Below, in pieces: positions 42,605 through 55,434 of a stretch of DNA of 64,000 nucleotides. This DNA is from Schistocephalus solidus (taxonomy: Eukaryota; Platyhelminthes; Cestoda; Diphyllobothriidea; Diphyllobothriidae): assembly GCA_017591395.1 (NCBI GenBank), contig WEDG01000411.1, forward strand, positions 62,001 to 126,000, given 5' to 3'. The stretch's first letter is position 1, and each line of letters begins with the position of its first letter. Made by a program: the position numbers and the translations under genes. The notes beneath the pieces are model-generated. The model did not search any database, was not told the origin of the DNA, and saw nothing but the letters and a program-made list of their open reading frames with translations.

Positions 42605-43445
42605 GTTGCTGTGAACAACGTCAAAGTTTCGCGTTCCTTTCGCTCAACTCCTGAAACTCTTTGGAATCTTCCAAATAATTTTGAAAAATTGACAGTATTT
42701 GGAGTATTTTACCTACGATAGATATGATGGCTCATTAAATGTGAACCAAAATTCCAGAATGTGTTTTCAATTAGAAAGTTTTATTAACGTATAAATGAAA
42801 TAGTAATTATCTTACAGCATAATCCCAAAGATATTTCAGTCAATTGAGGATGCCAGATTTTGAATAAGCCTCTATTCAGCCGCCTCCAAGAGCAAAAAAA
42901 CACTTCAAATTGCGATTCACAATCCGAATACTTGGAGACTGCATTGACTAGGTGTTATGGTATGCAATAGCTTTTCGAGTGAAATCCTTTTCGCAACCGA
43001 ATCATGGGAAGAGGAGGAAGACAATGAAAAAAGCCTGTTCCATTCGTGATACCTATTTCCTTTAATACATTCTTCTAGATTTATGATATATGTCTCAAAC
43101 TTAAAATTACTCCATAAAAATCAACAAACATCAAATTCATTCATTTTCAATGTTTTTGTATTTAAGCACACGCAAAACTGGGGAGAGTTAACGCGTTCCA
43201 AACGCTCTGAAGTCTTGAAATTTGAGTGATAAACGTGAAAGTGCTCCATAATTATGTGCCTATGGAGAAGACCTTAGGAGAGATTTATTTAAACAATAAA
43301 TCTAAGCGTTGAGATGGATAATTAACAGTTTTTGTCGTTGATTTGCTTTCACTGATGGTGAGAACCAATGTTACCTCTCTGTTACGCTCTGGACAATTTT
43401 CGGGGGCCTTTTCACATAGTCACCTGAATGTGGTTGTCCTTCTTG
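42605..43445. other. AT-rich stretch, nothing recognised
   Basis: No supported feature. Confidence 0.4.
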
Positions 43446-43449
43446 TTTT

Positions 43450-43880
43450 ATTTACACTACTTCTCAAGTCGCGGCTCATTCGATGTGACCCGGACACACA
43501 TTCAAGTTCAATGAAGCCGAATTTCTCGGGAGAGGTAACAAAAATGTGAACTGTGATTTGACTGAGTCATGCTTCCTTTGTTCCAGTCTCTTAACAAATA
43601 CGATGACCTCCTAACCCTGTATTCGTTGCTGAGTAGTCACTCGAGGAGCCCACTGGGGAACAAATTTTCCAACGCCAATGCCGGTGATCCAGATGGCTGA
43701 GTCATCATCCCGTCAACATCCAACAAAGGCGGTACAATGCCAGCGCACCAGAGCGCAGTCATCATCGATGAAAGAGGAGCCTTTAATTCTCCTAGGTATT
43801 CAGTAGCAGAGCAGCTACAACCTATAAATACTGTAACCACCTGTATCTGATGCTATCTCTGAGGCTTGGTTGTCACGCGA
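43450..43880 (+). repeat. Dispersed repeat family F, copy 1
   Basis: CTCAAGTCGCGG, TTCAAGTTCAATGAAGCC, TCTCGGGAGAGGTAACAA, GTTGCTGAGTAGTCAC and ATGTCATCTGATGCTAT-like words recur in the same order at 62.29-63.02 kb. Confidence 0.55.
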
Positions 43881-43884
43881 GCGT

Positions 43885-45080
43885 CAGTCGAATAAGTTCT
43901 TCTCCCAGCGATCATGACTACCTCTTCCGAACTGGTAATGTTATCCACTGACAGCGTTATCGCGTTCCTTTAGGATCATAATTTCTCGCGATGACTGCCC
44001 AGTTCAAGTCAAAATGCCGTTCACTGACTACGGTCTCAGTTGAGAGTCAATTCTCGCGGTGATCGCTCGGTTATAACACATGCCAACTTTTCGGGGAAAC
44101 TGCAACACCGAAGCCAACACACACACACACACGTAAGAAAATTACCCAAAATTTGGGGTGGGGGAGAAGGACTGCATTCCAAATTGATCAGCTATTGGGA
44201 GGCGCGGTACGAGGAAGTATTTTCCCCTTAAATGTCAACCGCTACCGGACAGCCTAATGTCCGGACCCAATAACTGCCCTCAGAGGATGACAATGTAAAC
44301 ACAATTGGCATTTCTAGCCGCAACAGCAGCTTCAGGTAGGCAAACCTAGGTCTGCACTTCGACTAGTCAGCAATCTGTACCGATGGGCGGTGTTCAATGT
44401 AGTCAACTAACCGAGGCATCTGCGTTACGGCACCCAATTTAAAGCGTACAAGTGGGAGGCATGCTTTTCTAACATTATTATAACTGCAAGTAAGGCAACT
44501 TATGCAGCAAAAGTGAGCAATGTGAAAGATATTGAAGTTTATTTTTCCTGGAATCCGCTAAGACTGAAAACGGTTTGATACGGTCAGTACCACATTTCCA
44601 CGCAACTCGTAATAAATCTTTTATCGAAATCACGCTGAGTGAGCAATTGGTTGGAAGTATGTTGCTTGAAGTACTTGACTGATGAAACTAGTTACTGACT
44701 TCTTGCAAAAGTTTGGATTTTCCGCCTGAGCAGAAGGAAGTTAAGGAAGCGATCCACTTTGCATTCACGAAATGTTTACAAAGACTGCGGCCTATTGTCA
44801 ATATCTGTTTTTTTAACAAAAATTGAACATGACAATGATTAAGGAACAGCATTTTACAAGTTTCCTGTTTCCTCAATGGTCCGCTGATTTATGTTGGTGC
44901 TTCTCAAGGCAGTATCTGCTTTGCTAGTCAAAAATGTAAGTTTTTTTCCTCATACTCACTAATGGGTTCCACCGCATGTACTGGACACCTTAACACGATC
45001 CGGAGTTTTTAAACATTGTTTTGCTCCTCTCAATTTGTCTGTTTGCTAAACACCAAACACCATATTAGCGGCACAGATAC
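43885..45080. other. Intergenic stretch; short (CA)n at 44116-44132
   Basis: No supported gene or repeat apart from the CA tract. Confidence 0.4.
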
Positions 45081-45089
45081 TAACTGAAA

Positions 45090-45575
45090 TCACTGATATA
45101 TGTGCCGCTGATCAGCTGCCATTGCATGATACAGCTGCGAGGCGTTCAGTTTATCAGGCGCTTGAAAAAAAACTCAACATTAGAGGATTGCAGCTGTGCC
45201 CTGCAGCGGCCGATTATCCGTAAAACACGTGTCTGAGCTTTTAACTAGTACCTGTGTGGCCAGCATAGTGAATAATTTTATAAGTTGACAGCTTGTGAAT
45301 ATTGTGCGGTTACTTTGCAGTGGCTGATGTATTTCGGCCCAAATATGCATACCAAACTTTGGTCTGCACCTGCAGACATTTGAATAAATCTGATCTACTT
45401 CAAATTACCAATTGATTTCTGATGAAAGTAAAATGATGATATGTCAAAACTGGAGTATATGCCAGAAAGTACACAGGGAATGCTGGGTACCCACTGACCA
45501 GACAAACCTATCGCAGCTGTGCCGTGAAGCGACAGAATACCGGTGAAATAGGTGTCTGGGCTTTTAGCTCGAGAG
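45090..45575 (+). repeat. Diverged tandem dimer of the 355-bp hammerhead family
   Basis: Two ribozyme 3' halves on the plus strand, AAAACACGTGTC then TGAGCTTTTAACTAG (near 45222) and GAAATAGGTGTC then TGGGCTTTTAGCTCG (near 45544), are spaced about 316 bases. Between them lies an alignable satellite body (GCGGTTACTTTGCAGTGG, then TTTCGGCCCAAATATGC, then CCAGAAAGTACACAGGGAA). The second ribozyme 5' core reads CTGACCA, so a core base is lost. Confidence 0.7.
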
Positions 45576-45835
45576 AAAGAGAGAGAGGTACGCTTTATTT
45601 TGAAAGTAAAATTCCGAAAATATCAGCAAAAAGGTCCTCCATTCACTGTGAAGAATCGTCATTGAATGCACCTTAAAATATCGATCAATTTCGACTTCCT
45701 TCAAAATGTTGCCAGCGTTGTGCGCTCATGACCTCGTTTTTGTTGTTCAAATAAACATAGAGTTAAAATTCAGTATATAATGGAGAGCATAAAAGATGGC
45801 GGCTCAATTTCAAAAGCCCGCCAGTGCTGCCAGTA
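45576..45835 (+). repeat. Dispersed repeat family D, copy 4
   Basis: Joined directly to the ribozyme relic through a GAGAGAAAGAGAGAGAGG tract, as copy 2 is to a GAGA tract. Shares the start TACGCTTTATTTTGAAAGTA and the end CGGCTCAATTTCAAAAGCCC. Confidence 0.7.
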
Positions 45836-46089
45836 ATGTGAATAATTTAATAAGTTATATCACTGACTGCCTGTCAGCAGCTTAGGAATAAGTTTAAAAA
45901 AAAACTATTTATATTTTCAATTTCCCTTGAATTCGATCTCTAACGTGGAGTATAGCAGGCTTACTTAAGCCTTATAGGCATGCACCCAATGTTTATATGC
46001 ATATTTGGGCCAAATACCAGAAACTATAGGGGAACACTGCATACTGCTCCTTTAACTGCCAACATGGAACCCGTGTGGTGGTGACATGA

Positions 46090-46162
46090 GATACTAGCCA
46101 AAAACCCAGATACATATTCCATTGATATTCTGTCGGGTTCGGTTCATCAGTGGGCCTTTTAA
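46090..46162 (-). repeat. Hammerhead relic with canonical CTGATGA core
   Basis: The minus strand reads CCCA, CTGATGA, then a decayed stem II, GGAATATGTATC and TGGGTTTTTGGCTAGTATC. Stem I CCCA/TGGG and the 5' core are kept; GAAA and stem II are damaged. Confidence 0.55.
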
Positions 46163-46299
46163 AATTATCTGTTTGCTCTCTGGTATAAACTGCGACTTTC
46201 GAATTGCTGCTTTTAATTTCCTCAGTAAGTAATCGATAACTTCTATCCGATCAATATGAAAGAAGAATTAGAGGTGCATCGTGTGCTTTACTGACTGAA

Positions 46300-46440
46300 T
46301 ACTGATAGTATGCTGATATTGTGCAATTATTCGGTTGCGGTTGATGGACTTCGGCCCAGTATTCAAACTTACTTACAGTCTGCACCTATAAGGTTTAATT
46401 TAGACTTATCTGCTCCAACTTAGAGATTAATCTGAGGGAA
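46300..46440 (+). repeat. Fragment of the 355-bp family body
   Basis: TTCGGTTGCGGTTGATGGAC followed by TTCGGCCCAGTATTC resembles the satellite body. Opposite orientation to the relic at 46.1 kb. Confidence 0.45.
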
Positions 46441-46459
46441 ATTAAAAGGCAATGGCAGA

Positions 46460-46600
46460 TGAGTGATCACCGATCGGTTACAGGACTCACGCATCCCGTC
46501 GTCTTTGGACTCACTCTAGAGCCACACAAGCAACCGCATAACGTCCAGTGATACAGGCATAACCGACAAAAACAAGGCAGACTAGAATATCCATTTCTGG
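46460..46600 (-). mobile_element. SINE-A tail and ribozyme scrap, inverted
   Basis: Minus-strand SINE-A tail and 3' half of the ribozyme region (CCAGAAATGGATATTCTAGTC), meeting a plus-strand copy head-on at about 46600. Confidence 0.6.
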
Positions 46601-46885
46601 TGGGGCTCGAGAGTGTGCCACAAGGCAAAATGGGACGAGTGAGTCGCATAACCGCTCGGTGAGCACCCATCTATCGTTGATAATATTCCCGATAAAAACT
46701 GACAAAACAACGAGCTCATTCGCGCAGTGACTTAAAGCTTTAGACTTCTAACTAGAAGATTGCGAGTTTGAACCTCGGGAGCCGCAATACCTTAGTTGGG
46801 TATTGATGGCTGATGATGGCTTATAAGCCAGAAATGGCCATTCCAGTCTCCAATGCCGTCTTCAGTAATGTCATTCGGCCCAAAT
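46600..46885 (+). mobile_element. SINE-A copy with upstream tail of a previous unit
   Basis: 46600-46710 is the tail of a unit; 46711 onward is a head (A and B boxes decayed but present) followed by the ribozyme at 46804-46848. The tail-to-head junction is the same as in the tandem block at 27.19 kb. Confidence 0.75.
46804..46848 (+). ncRNA. SINE-A hammerhead-like ribozyme with paired stem II base
   Basis: Core CTGATGA, stem II TGGCT/AGCCA with loop TATA (the closing pair is U-A here, not C-A), GAAA, stem III ATGG/CCAT, cleavage base U. Stem I is reduced to TGG/CCA. Confidence 0.6.
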
Positions 46886-49800
46886 CGAAAACAGCCAGAT
46901 TCAATCCTTTATTCTATAAAAGCACAGACGTTCGATCAGTAACACGTTGGTAGTTTTACACTTTAGAGTCTAAGGTGGACTTCAAAAATTTGCTCAAAAT
47001 GGCTCTTAATAATTTACTCGGGAAAAAGGTTGCTTTCTATCACTTTGAATCCTATTTTATTTATATTATTCGTCTAAGTAACTTTTCATAGTCTCAATGG
47101 TTTAATTAACAGTTCCCCACTTCTGGAGACCTACCTAAAAATTTTAATGCTACATTTGACTGCTTGAATAAGGGACCGTAATGAGGTATAGAATTGCGGT
47201 CAAGTTAAGAAGATGGAAGGATTTAAGCGGGCCTACTGAGCACCTGATAGAAGTTCACTCTTCGGAAACCACTGGCGTGCTCAGTTTCCATCTCTCGCTC
47301 CAGTGAACACCAATAGAGAGAGAGAAAATTTATGATCTCGCTTTTAGAGTAGCCGCCGAGTTTGCCGAACAGTCACAGGTGGCGAAATCGGTAAAATGAG
47401 GTTGTCAAAATGCAACTATTTGGTAGGAGGCACCGTAGAGTTTGTAATTGTTATTTCAAAACCAATATTCAGGAAAAAACGTTCGCATTTAACATATGTC
47501 TCGAAATTGTGTTGTTGATGGGACAGGAAAAGTATCAATCTTATTCCATTTTTAGTTAATTTCTACACGAATAAGTGTCACATTTTGCTGTCTTATTTTA
47601 TTGCAAAACGTTATTTTAGCTGTTCTTCGTGCATTTTAGCATTGCGTTTCCTCTCCACGTGTACAGGTTAGGTAATATGCGCATGCACATCATACTTTCA
47701 AAGAACTTTACCACGCATCTGTTATTTTTAAAAATGTGGTCTCTCAAGTTTATGCAGTTGAATATCTCAAATTCATAATATTTTATCCCGAAAAACCTGG
47801 TTTTAGAAAATGGATACTTCCTAAAACCAAATAAATATCATAGGCGTATCTGCAAACGTCACCAGTGTGTTTCTACCAAGTTTCACTTAAGTTATCTGCG
47901 ACTACGGTCATGTAGTTTGGTTTCGTCAACGTTCTATGCATGTGCATTATCGTCAATAAACGACGGATTACTTATTCTCCACGCGAGGCATGAGGAAATA
48001 AAGATAGTAAGGTCCCCACCGCACATCATGGTGTTCCTGTCTAGGAGTAATGTGGCACATTTTGAATCTATCGCAGCACGCTAACTGTTGAGGCTTAGAA
48101 ATTTGTAGTCGATGGGGAAGATCAATCCGCTCAGGATGGGTTCAGCCTCAATGGCTCCTACCGTACTTCTAATTAGATGGGATCAGAGATGTCTCCTGTT
48201 TATTTGAAAACCTGACCCATTTTGCGCGGACCAGACCATGTGTGGTACGCTAGCTGGACTGCTTAGCTTTGTCGGCCACTGCACCTTATACCGTGTCCGG
48301 CAATATAAATGTGTCTAACCAACAGGTCCACGTGGATGATTGAGACGAGAGCGTGGTAGATGCAGTGCAAGTCTATCTCTTTTATCAAATGATGCACACG
48401 AAACTACTATTCAGGGTATTGCCACTATGACGCGCCTTTAATAAATCCCAAAATGCCAAAACTCGGGGCTTGTAGTGTTGCCAACGAACGAAGCATGTTG
48501 GTCCTCTTGGTCATTTCTGTGTGCGCACTTAATAGTTACCTGGAGAACTGTCAGTCAAACTTAATGGTACCCCCAGAATCTTATTGGAGTGAAATCCGAG
48601 CCGTCTGCCAGCAAGTCTGGTTCATAATGCGAGGACCTGGACGCAGCTGACAAACTTAGGCAGACTTTGCGGTTTTTGGCCAATGTGATCACGACAACTT
48701 TCAGTTTTCTGGGAAATGCCGTCAGCAGTGCAAGGTGAATAAGGGTGGAGGGCATGACCTATATGTAGCGTAAGTCGCGAAAGTTGTGCCCACCACTCCG
48801 TAGGTCAGATGGTGGATGTCATCTTGGCAATCGTTGACAAAGACCTCTGTCTGGGACCCTACTTCAAGTTATTTTGGGAGGCGAGGCCAAACCAAACGAA
48901 GGCCACACAATGCAAACCATGTTGTAAAGCAACCTGATCAATAACGTTTACACAATCAAATTACTTTCATTTGAACAGTCAGCTTGATCCTATCATCAAA
49001 TTTATCCTAGTGGGCATTCTAAGGACAAAAGAAAAGGTTTTCTTTGCCACTTTTTTCATTTTTTTTCTATTAGTGCAATTCTTTGGGTTGACGTACACTT
49101 CATTATCTTATGAATTCAGTTTAATTAAGTGGATCCAATGTGAAGTAAATATGTTATCTCATGAGGTTTCAACCGAACTTCTAACAAGTGTTTACCTTTT
49201 GAAAATATTACTTTAAGAAGAATGGTACTATTAATTATCTTGCAGCCAATTTAGGATGCCTCTTGAAAATTATAAATTTTGCAATAAACTAATTCTCAGT
49301 TAGTTGGAATTTTTCCATTGATTTCCGATGAAAGTACATTTTATAGAAAACATACATAAAAATCCTCCGTATTGTACTTAATTATTTTGGAAGATTACGT
49401 TTACTTCAAATTGTATATTTGATGAAAACTTATCTTTCCGATTGCAGCTGCTCTTGGTCTTATAGTTTCAAAAGTGCATCTCTCAGGAAAATCAAACACT
49501 TTTCTACGCTATTAAAACGACGCTACCTAGTGTTCGCGAAGTTTCAATAAATGTGCGAACCATGTCTTATATTTGATAAGCAGTATTAATACATCTACCG
49601 ATACCCTCTTTTTATGTATGAAAATTTCACGATATTACAAAATCTCATAATTCAAGATTTTTCAGACCGAACCTCATCTTTATCAAGTCAATAACTTAAA
49701 TTAGACGCAATTTGCTATGAAAGGAGTAAAAAAGAATATGTTATACGTGAGTTCTCCGAAATATATTTGAATCTATAAGGGCGTCGAAAAGTAATTGGAT

Positions 49801-52330
49801 AAATGCATTGTACAAAAGGGGTTCTTTTTTATGGAGTAGATTTTTCAAGCAGCCGGAAAAAGTCGTTCAAATTGTGACATCTTGATGTTACTGGAATATT
49901 TTGGGATTGTGCTGAACTGTATTTAAAATTATAAACTACTCCAAATAAGCTTTTCATATCAAAAGCACATTTCTAAATTTCATTCAACATTTTGAGAGTA
50001 AACACATCTAGTCTAGTACTTTTAATTCATTATTCACTTTGCTCCCATCTTAATGCATTTGCTTTTCAGTGATAAATTTTGCCAGATGCATTCTGGATTG
50101 CATTACTATGAGAAAGTAGGCGATCTTTTAGTTTGGAAGCAATTCCGCAAAAAAAAGGAACGTCGGCAACTTCAAGGCCAGCTCTTTTTCTTTTGCTCTA
50201 CCTCACAGGCTTTTGACAGCCTTCTTCTTCTTCCCAAATTGAAGGAACGGTAAGAAAAGTGAACTAGAAATAAAGCTGACCCGGATTGTCAGCTCTTCCT
50301 GGGTTATTTCCCTTACCTATCAGCTACATTCTTACTGTCCAAATGAACAAAAAGCGTATGTTTATTGAAAAAGGTGTGGAGCCAAGGACGCATGCATCGG
50401 TGGAAATTCGTTAAGGCTGAAAGTTGCATCCGCCTGGCCCACATCTTTTATTTTGTACATAATTTAAATGGTGATTTCTTTTAAAACAGAACTTTACAAA
50501 TTGGCCTTCACTGCCTTAATTGCTTGTGACAGTTTTTAGTGCACTGCTTCGCCTGAATGCTTAGAACTATCAACCATCAGAAAAGTACCACCAGGTCTTA
50601 CCGCAAAACGAGCCTATGCTCTTAAATATTGCTAAAACTAACATGATTTTTTTTGTTTTCACCTAAGGCCTTTTTCAGTCCTGTAATGAAGTAAAGTATC
50701 AATCTCAGTACTTGAGTTTGTAACCACTCAACTCCCAATTTTCAATAACATTCGATTAAACAATCCTTGGAAACGTCATGCTGTATCGCATAATTGGAAA
50801 TTTATTTTTTTGGCCACCGTCCAGCAAGGCGTAAATCTTAAGACACTCGTTCTGTGTTCATGTTAAACATGCAGATATTTTTAGGGCCAGCAATTAAAGA
50901 ATTATCTTCCAAATGAAGTCATTTTTCAGCAAATTAGCCTTGGAAAATTGATACGGCGTCATTTATACGAGACAGTGTGACATTAACACATAAAATATTC
51001 AAGGTTTATTGCTAATGAAAATGATGTAACGGTCTTTTCGCTAATACCGTGCAGTTCACGCAACTGAAGTCTTGCCTATAAGGTGATCTACCACGAAATC
51101 CGGTTTTAATTTCGTATCATTTTTGACCAAGACCTGCATGTGAAGACATCTCAGAAACGAGCCAAGGATAATTAAGCCAGCAGTTAACTGCGGTATGTGG
51201 AAAATTAGGGAGATTCAACGGTGGATTGAGAAGATTGGAAATGCCTACCTTTAGAACCCCGTGGCAACCTGAAGGCAGGAAGACATAATTTATAAAACCC
51301 AAAAAAATCATTAATTGAGATAATGCAATCTGAAGTTATGCATAGTCCTATAATTTGAGTCTTGGGAGGAACGTCCGTCTTATGCTCAAGAGAAATCCAG
51401 CAGGATGCACAGACATGTACAGGGCACCAAGATTGAAGTTGGCTCTCGTGTATGACATTAAAATTAATAACTTTCTGGAGCTGTGAAAAAAATAACCATT
51501 ATATGTTCAATGTTTTCACCATATTGCCTTAGCAGAAAATATGAACATTAGATATAAATGGAGTTAATATATTTTGCATGAGCTTTATGATAGTAATGGG
51601 CTGATTATTTAATGCGGTGTCGTCACCAGTAAACATAGGTAAAGGAAGCAGTTTTAAGGTTCTTTTGACGTCCAGCGCGCATAATTTGTGAAAATATTTA
51701 CGCTTCAGTTGGTTATACTACACGCGTACAGGTAACCGTGCACAGAAACCACACAATTTTGATGTAAATCGATTCCCAATCTCAGGAACGGTCAAACGAA
51801 TTGCTGAAATGTGTTTTTAATTCGTATAAATTAATTATGTCGCGTTATCATATAAATCATTCAATAGCCTTATCCCAAGATATTTCGGCCACGTCAAGAT
51901 ACCGGCCTTTGATCAAGTTTCTTTCTTACCGCCCGCAGAAGGCATACTCTATAAAAATTGGCTACTTTAGAAGTAGGCTTTTTTCTCATGGATTATTGGT
52001 ACCCTTATTCATTGAAATATATTATATAGAAAATGTATACAGAAATATTCCTTCTTGTACACGTTTGGTAGCCAATTTCCCTTCTTCAAATGTTAGGCTT
52101 GAAGAAAGTGTAACTTTCAGTTTTAACAAAAGTTTCTTACCATGGGATGTTTTTAGGTCATGAAGCATTCCTTCATAATAAATCGCACCCGTCAGGTTAG
52201 TAAAGTTGTCTATAAGGTATAAAACATGGTCGAAATCTTTTTTTAAAAATACTATCCGAAATGTGTGACATCTTTAACATGGCATAAGAAATGTGTAAAA
52301 TTTCTTAAAATAAACACAGAAGGTACTTTG
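46886..52330. other. 5.4-kb AT-rich region without recognised features
   Basis: The longest feature-poor stretch. ATG frames stay under 85 codons (48453-48650 and 48971-49216 are examples) and show no known motif. A fragment near 49320 (CCATTGATTTCCGATGAAAG) resembles part of the body at 45.4 kb. It could hold intron or distant regulatory DNA. Confidence 0.4.
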
Positions 52331-53742
52331 GAAACCTTGAATGCAAGAATACTTGCATGCAGGTTTCAAAATTATTCGGCAATATACCAACCCCACGAAA
52401 TGCATTTGTTCAAATCGAAATAACATTTCAGAACTTCAATCAACATTTCATAAGATAGGAAATTTACTGTATTTCCAAGGTCTTATTTCAGATCGAAGCA
52501 GATAATTCTGACAAATTCATGACATACGTTCTCTTCGTTTGAAAATTCGGGCTCAACTTGCCCGATAACATGATTGAAACATGAGTTAACTTACTATTGC
52601 ATTCAAGATATCAAATACCTCTTTTAGAAGGAAAGCCGTAACAGCTAGTCATCCCATTTTATGGATCTACATTTCTTACAAAGTTGTACGCTGCGCTTAT
52701 TGTATTTTCCTTTTGCTTTAATGCATGTGACTACGGTAAACACTGATTCACACTTACTCGACTAGAAAAGGTTAAAATAGCATTCGATGAAAAGCTTGTG
52801 ACTTTATCGACATTTGATTAACTGCGAATTAACGGCGAATGGGAGAATTCGACGAAATCATCTGAATGGCATTTGGCGTGAAGGCGAAAAAAATAAACTT
52901 CATTTGACGTTAATTAATGATTTATTTTTAAAAACAATCAGCAAAAAGCATTTTTATGCATACAACGTGCCGTACAGCATGCTGAAAATCCACCTAATCC
53001 CCAAGTCAATAAGCAGATCAGTCCACCTGCAAAATAATCCATGCTAGTACAAGTTCCATGAGATTTTCGCTGGTGTTCTTATCACTGTTTTTGGAAGCCC
53101 TCACACTTATGTTGAATTAGTTTTGAGTGAGACCTTTGATGAAGTATACACACAAAGACCCCAAAATAGTGGTCTCATGGGACTTTTACTTGCCCACATA
53201 TGAATAACGCAAAAAGGTTTCCGTTAGTCCACATCCAAAAACATTATTTTCCGTTTTTATACCAAATTCTTTATTTTACATTACAAAAGTTGCATGGCTG
53301 CTCTGGAGAACCGACGTGAGTGGGGTCAAGGTATAACGCGTGAGGTCCCCATGGCCACGCGCGACGCAGCAGGTCATTATAACGGTTCACGTATTCCATT
53401 GGATTTATTGAAAGAAAAAATCACTTTTGACGCGGATTTAATCTGAGGAAAATGTGATCGCATTGCAGTGAGGCTGGCCAGTGTCCCTTCGCTTGCACTC
53501 AATTACAAACCCTATCCCCCAACCACACGCACACACACATGAGAGTTCGACCGTCTTAGTCCGATGATGTCCGCCATACCATGGTAGTGCAGGGACAGTG
53601 ACTTGTGCGTGAATTAGTTTTAAGTGATAGTATCCTTGTGCTGCAGATACCGCACTCTCTCCTCCTCCCTCAACTGATACCGGTGTCAAGACAGAGTCAA
53701 AAAGACCGTAGATGGGAGAGGGCGGAGGTTGCTGGCGCGGCC
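52331..53742 (-). repeat. 1.4-kb direct repeat, copy A
   Basis: Matches 55435-56768 from GAAACCTTGAATGC-like to the PISGLL-coding end of the LINE tail. The lower part (52331-53430) is an AT-rich repeat of unknown type; the upper part (53430-53742) is the LINE 3' tail plus an ACACAC-rich tract at about 53523-53540. The short frame 52814-53047 is not conserved in copy B. Confidence 0.75.
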
Positions 53743-55434
53743 GGAGTAATGAAATTGATGACAGGAGTGAGGGCGTGGGAGTCCGAAGGAGGGTTGGCAG
53801 AATTTGACGTAGAAGTTGGAATTGTCGGATTGTTGGGGCATGGCGTGTTAAGATGTCCGACCAGGCCGATTTGCGCGCAGAAGGTGCGTTGACAGCGCGT
53901 CATGTTAAAAGGGCCTGGGCATTTGCGGTGCTGATCCGAGGTGCTGGTGACTTTCATGCCACTCTTTTGGCCTTGGCGGTGGTGATCTGTTTGGCCTCAT
54001 AGATTGCTGAACCAGTCTTCTCGGATCTTCTCCATGCCGGTCTATCCATGGTGAGGTCCTACCCAGGTAACCGGGTTGATTTGTATTTGCTTCAGACATT
54101 TCTAAAAAGTGTGCTTCTAGCATCGTTTTTGATCTTTTTGTCAGCAAGCAACCGTAGCGACATCTCCGTAGAAAAGTCGTTTAGGTAGTCGCTCGTCGTC
54201 CATTCTCACCAGGTCACCGCTCCATTGGAGTTGCACATTCTTCAGCATGGCCTGGATGCTGAGGATTCCGGTCCGCTCCAGGACTTCCATGTCCGGGGTC
54301 CTGTCTTGCCCTCTTAGCTTCAGTATTCTGCGGAGGCAGTTGAGATGGAAGTGATTCTGCAACCTAGCTTGGTTTGAGTAGATTGTCATGGTATCCGCTC
54401 CGTAAAGGCGTGTTGTGAAGACGACGCCCTTGTACATCTTTAGTTTAGTGTTCAGGTGAATACCGTGGCGATTCCACACGAAGGCCTGCAGTTGGCCGAA
54501 GGCCTGGCTGGCTTTGGGGATCCGTTGGGCAACCTCGTCATCGACTCTCGTGTTTTGTGACAGCGTGCTTCCCAGATAAGCGAAGGTTTCCACATTTTGA
54601 GTTGAGCACCGTTAACATTAATTCGGGGAGCATTGTATTCCGCGCTGGGTGGCGGCTGGTGCATGAAAACGATTTTGGCTGTACTGATTAGTAATCTAAA
54701 ATCGGCGCAGCCTGCGGCGAAAAGGTCCATGCCCCTTTGCATGTCATCCTCCGTCACGGTGTTAAGGGTGCAGTCGTCCGTGAAGAGCAAGTCTCGGACT
54801 GAAGTTGAAGACAAGCGCGTTGGGGCCTGCATATGCCAACTCTTGAGAAGGTGTCCTTTAGTTATGTAGGCGATGCGGATCTCAGACGCTCATCATGGTA
54901 GGCGTCCATCAGCATAGCAGTGCACATGAGACTGAACGGGGTGGGGGTCAGTACGCAGCGCCGTCATCCCGTCATGAAGCTGACGCACCATGTGCGTGAA
55001 CCACTCAGGACAACTGAATTTCTGCATGACTTTCCACAGTCCGTCGCGATTCACCATGTCAAAGGCTTTAGTCATATCCATGAAGTTAGTGTAAAGGTTA
55101 TGTCACATCTCTTGTGGCTGTCGGGCAGCAAAGATCATGTCGGTTGTTCCGTGGTGTCGGTGGAAGCCACATTGGCTTTCCGGGAGCAGGCCCTACTCTA
55201 GGTGACCGTTCAGAAGATTGCGAAGGATACGGGCGAAGATCTTACCAGCGATATTGAACAACGAGATGCCTCTGTGAGTATCACAGAGTTGCCGGTTCTC
55301 CAACCACTTGTAGAGGTGAACGATGGTCGCGTCTTTGAAACCCTGAGGAACTTCTCCTTGGTGCCACATCTCCTGGAAGAGCGTTATGAGATCTGACATC
55401 AGCCGGGGCCCGCCGTGCTTGTAGACTTCCGGTG
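53743..55434 (-). pseudogene. LINE reverse transcriptase, broken
   Basis: Reading the minus strand from 55434: PPEVYKHGGPRL, a finger-palm segment with HRGISLFNIAGKIFARIL, then motif A DMTKAFDMVNRDGLW with its catalytic Asp, a gap where the usual GVKQG region is missing, then CVLTPTPFSLM in another frame, then motif C LLFTDDCTLN (FxDD), thumb-like YLGSTL and [24 protein letters not shown], and a first C2H2-like segment CQRTF...GLVGHL. At least four frame changes and stops break it. The endonuclease domain is absent and fingers 2-5 are deleted at the junction with the 3' tail. The type is the non-LTR element often annotated as craniofacial development protein 2-like in tapeworms. Confidence 0.85.

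Noticed and set aside
53438..53689. 83-codon minus frame repeated at 56.5 kb as a conserved small protein
   Set aside because: It is the LINE 3' tail plus an ACAC tract, present in every LINE tail with different breaks.
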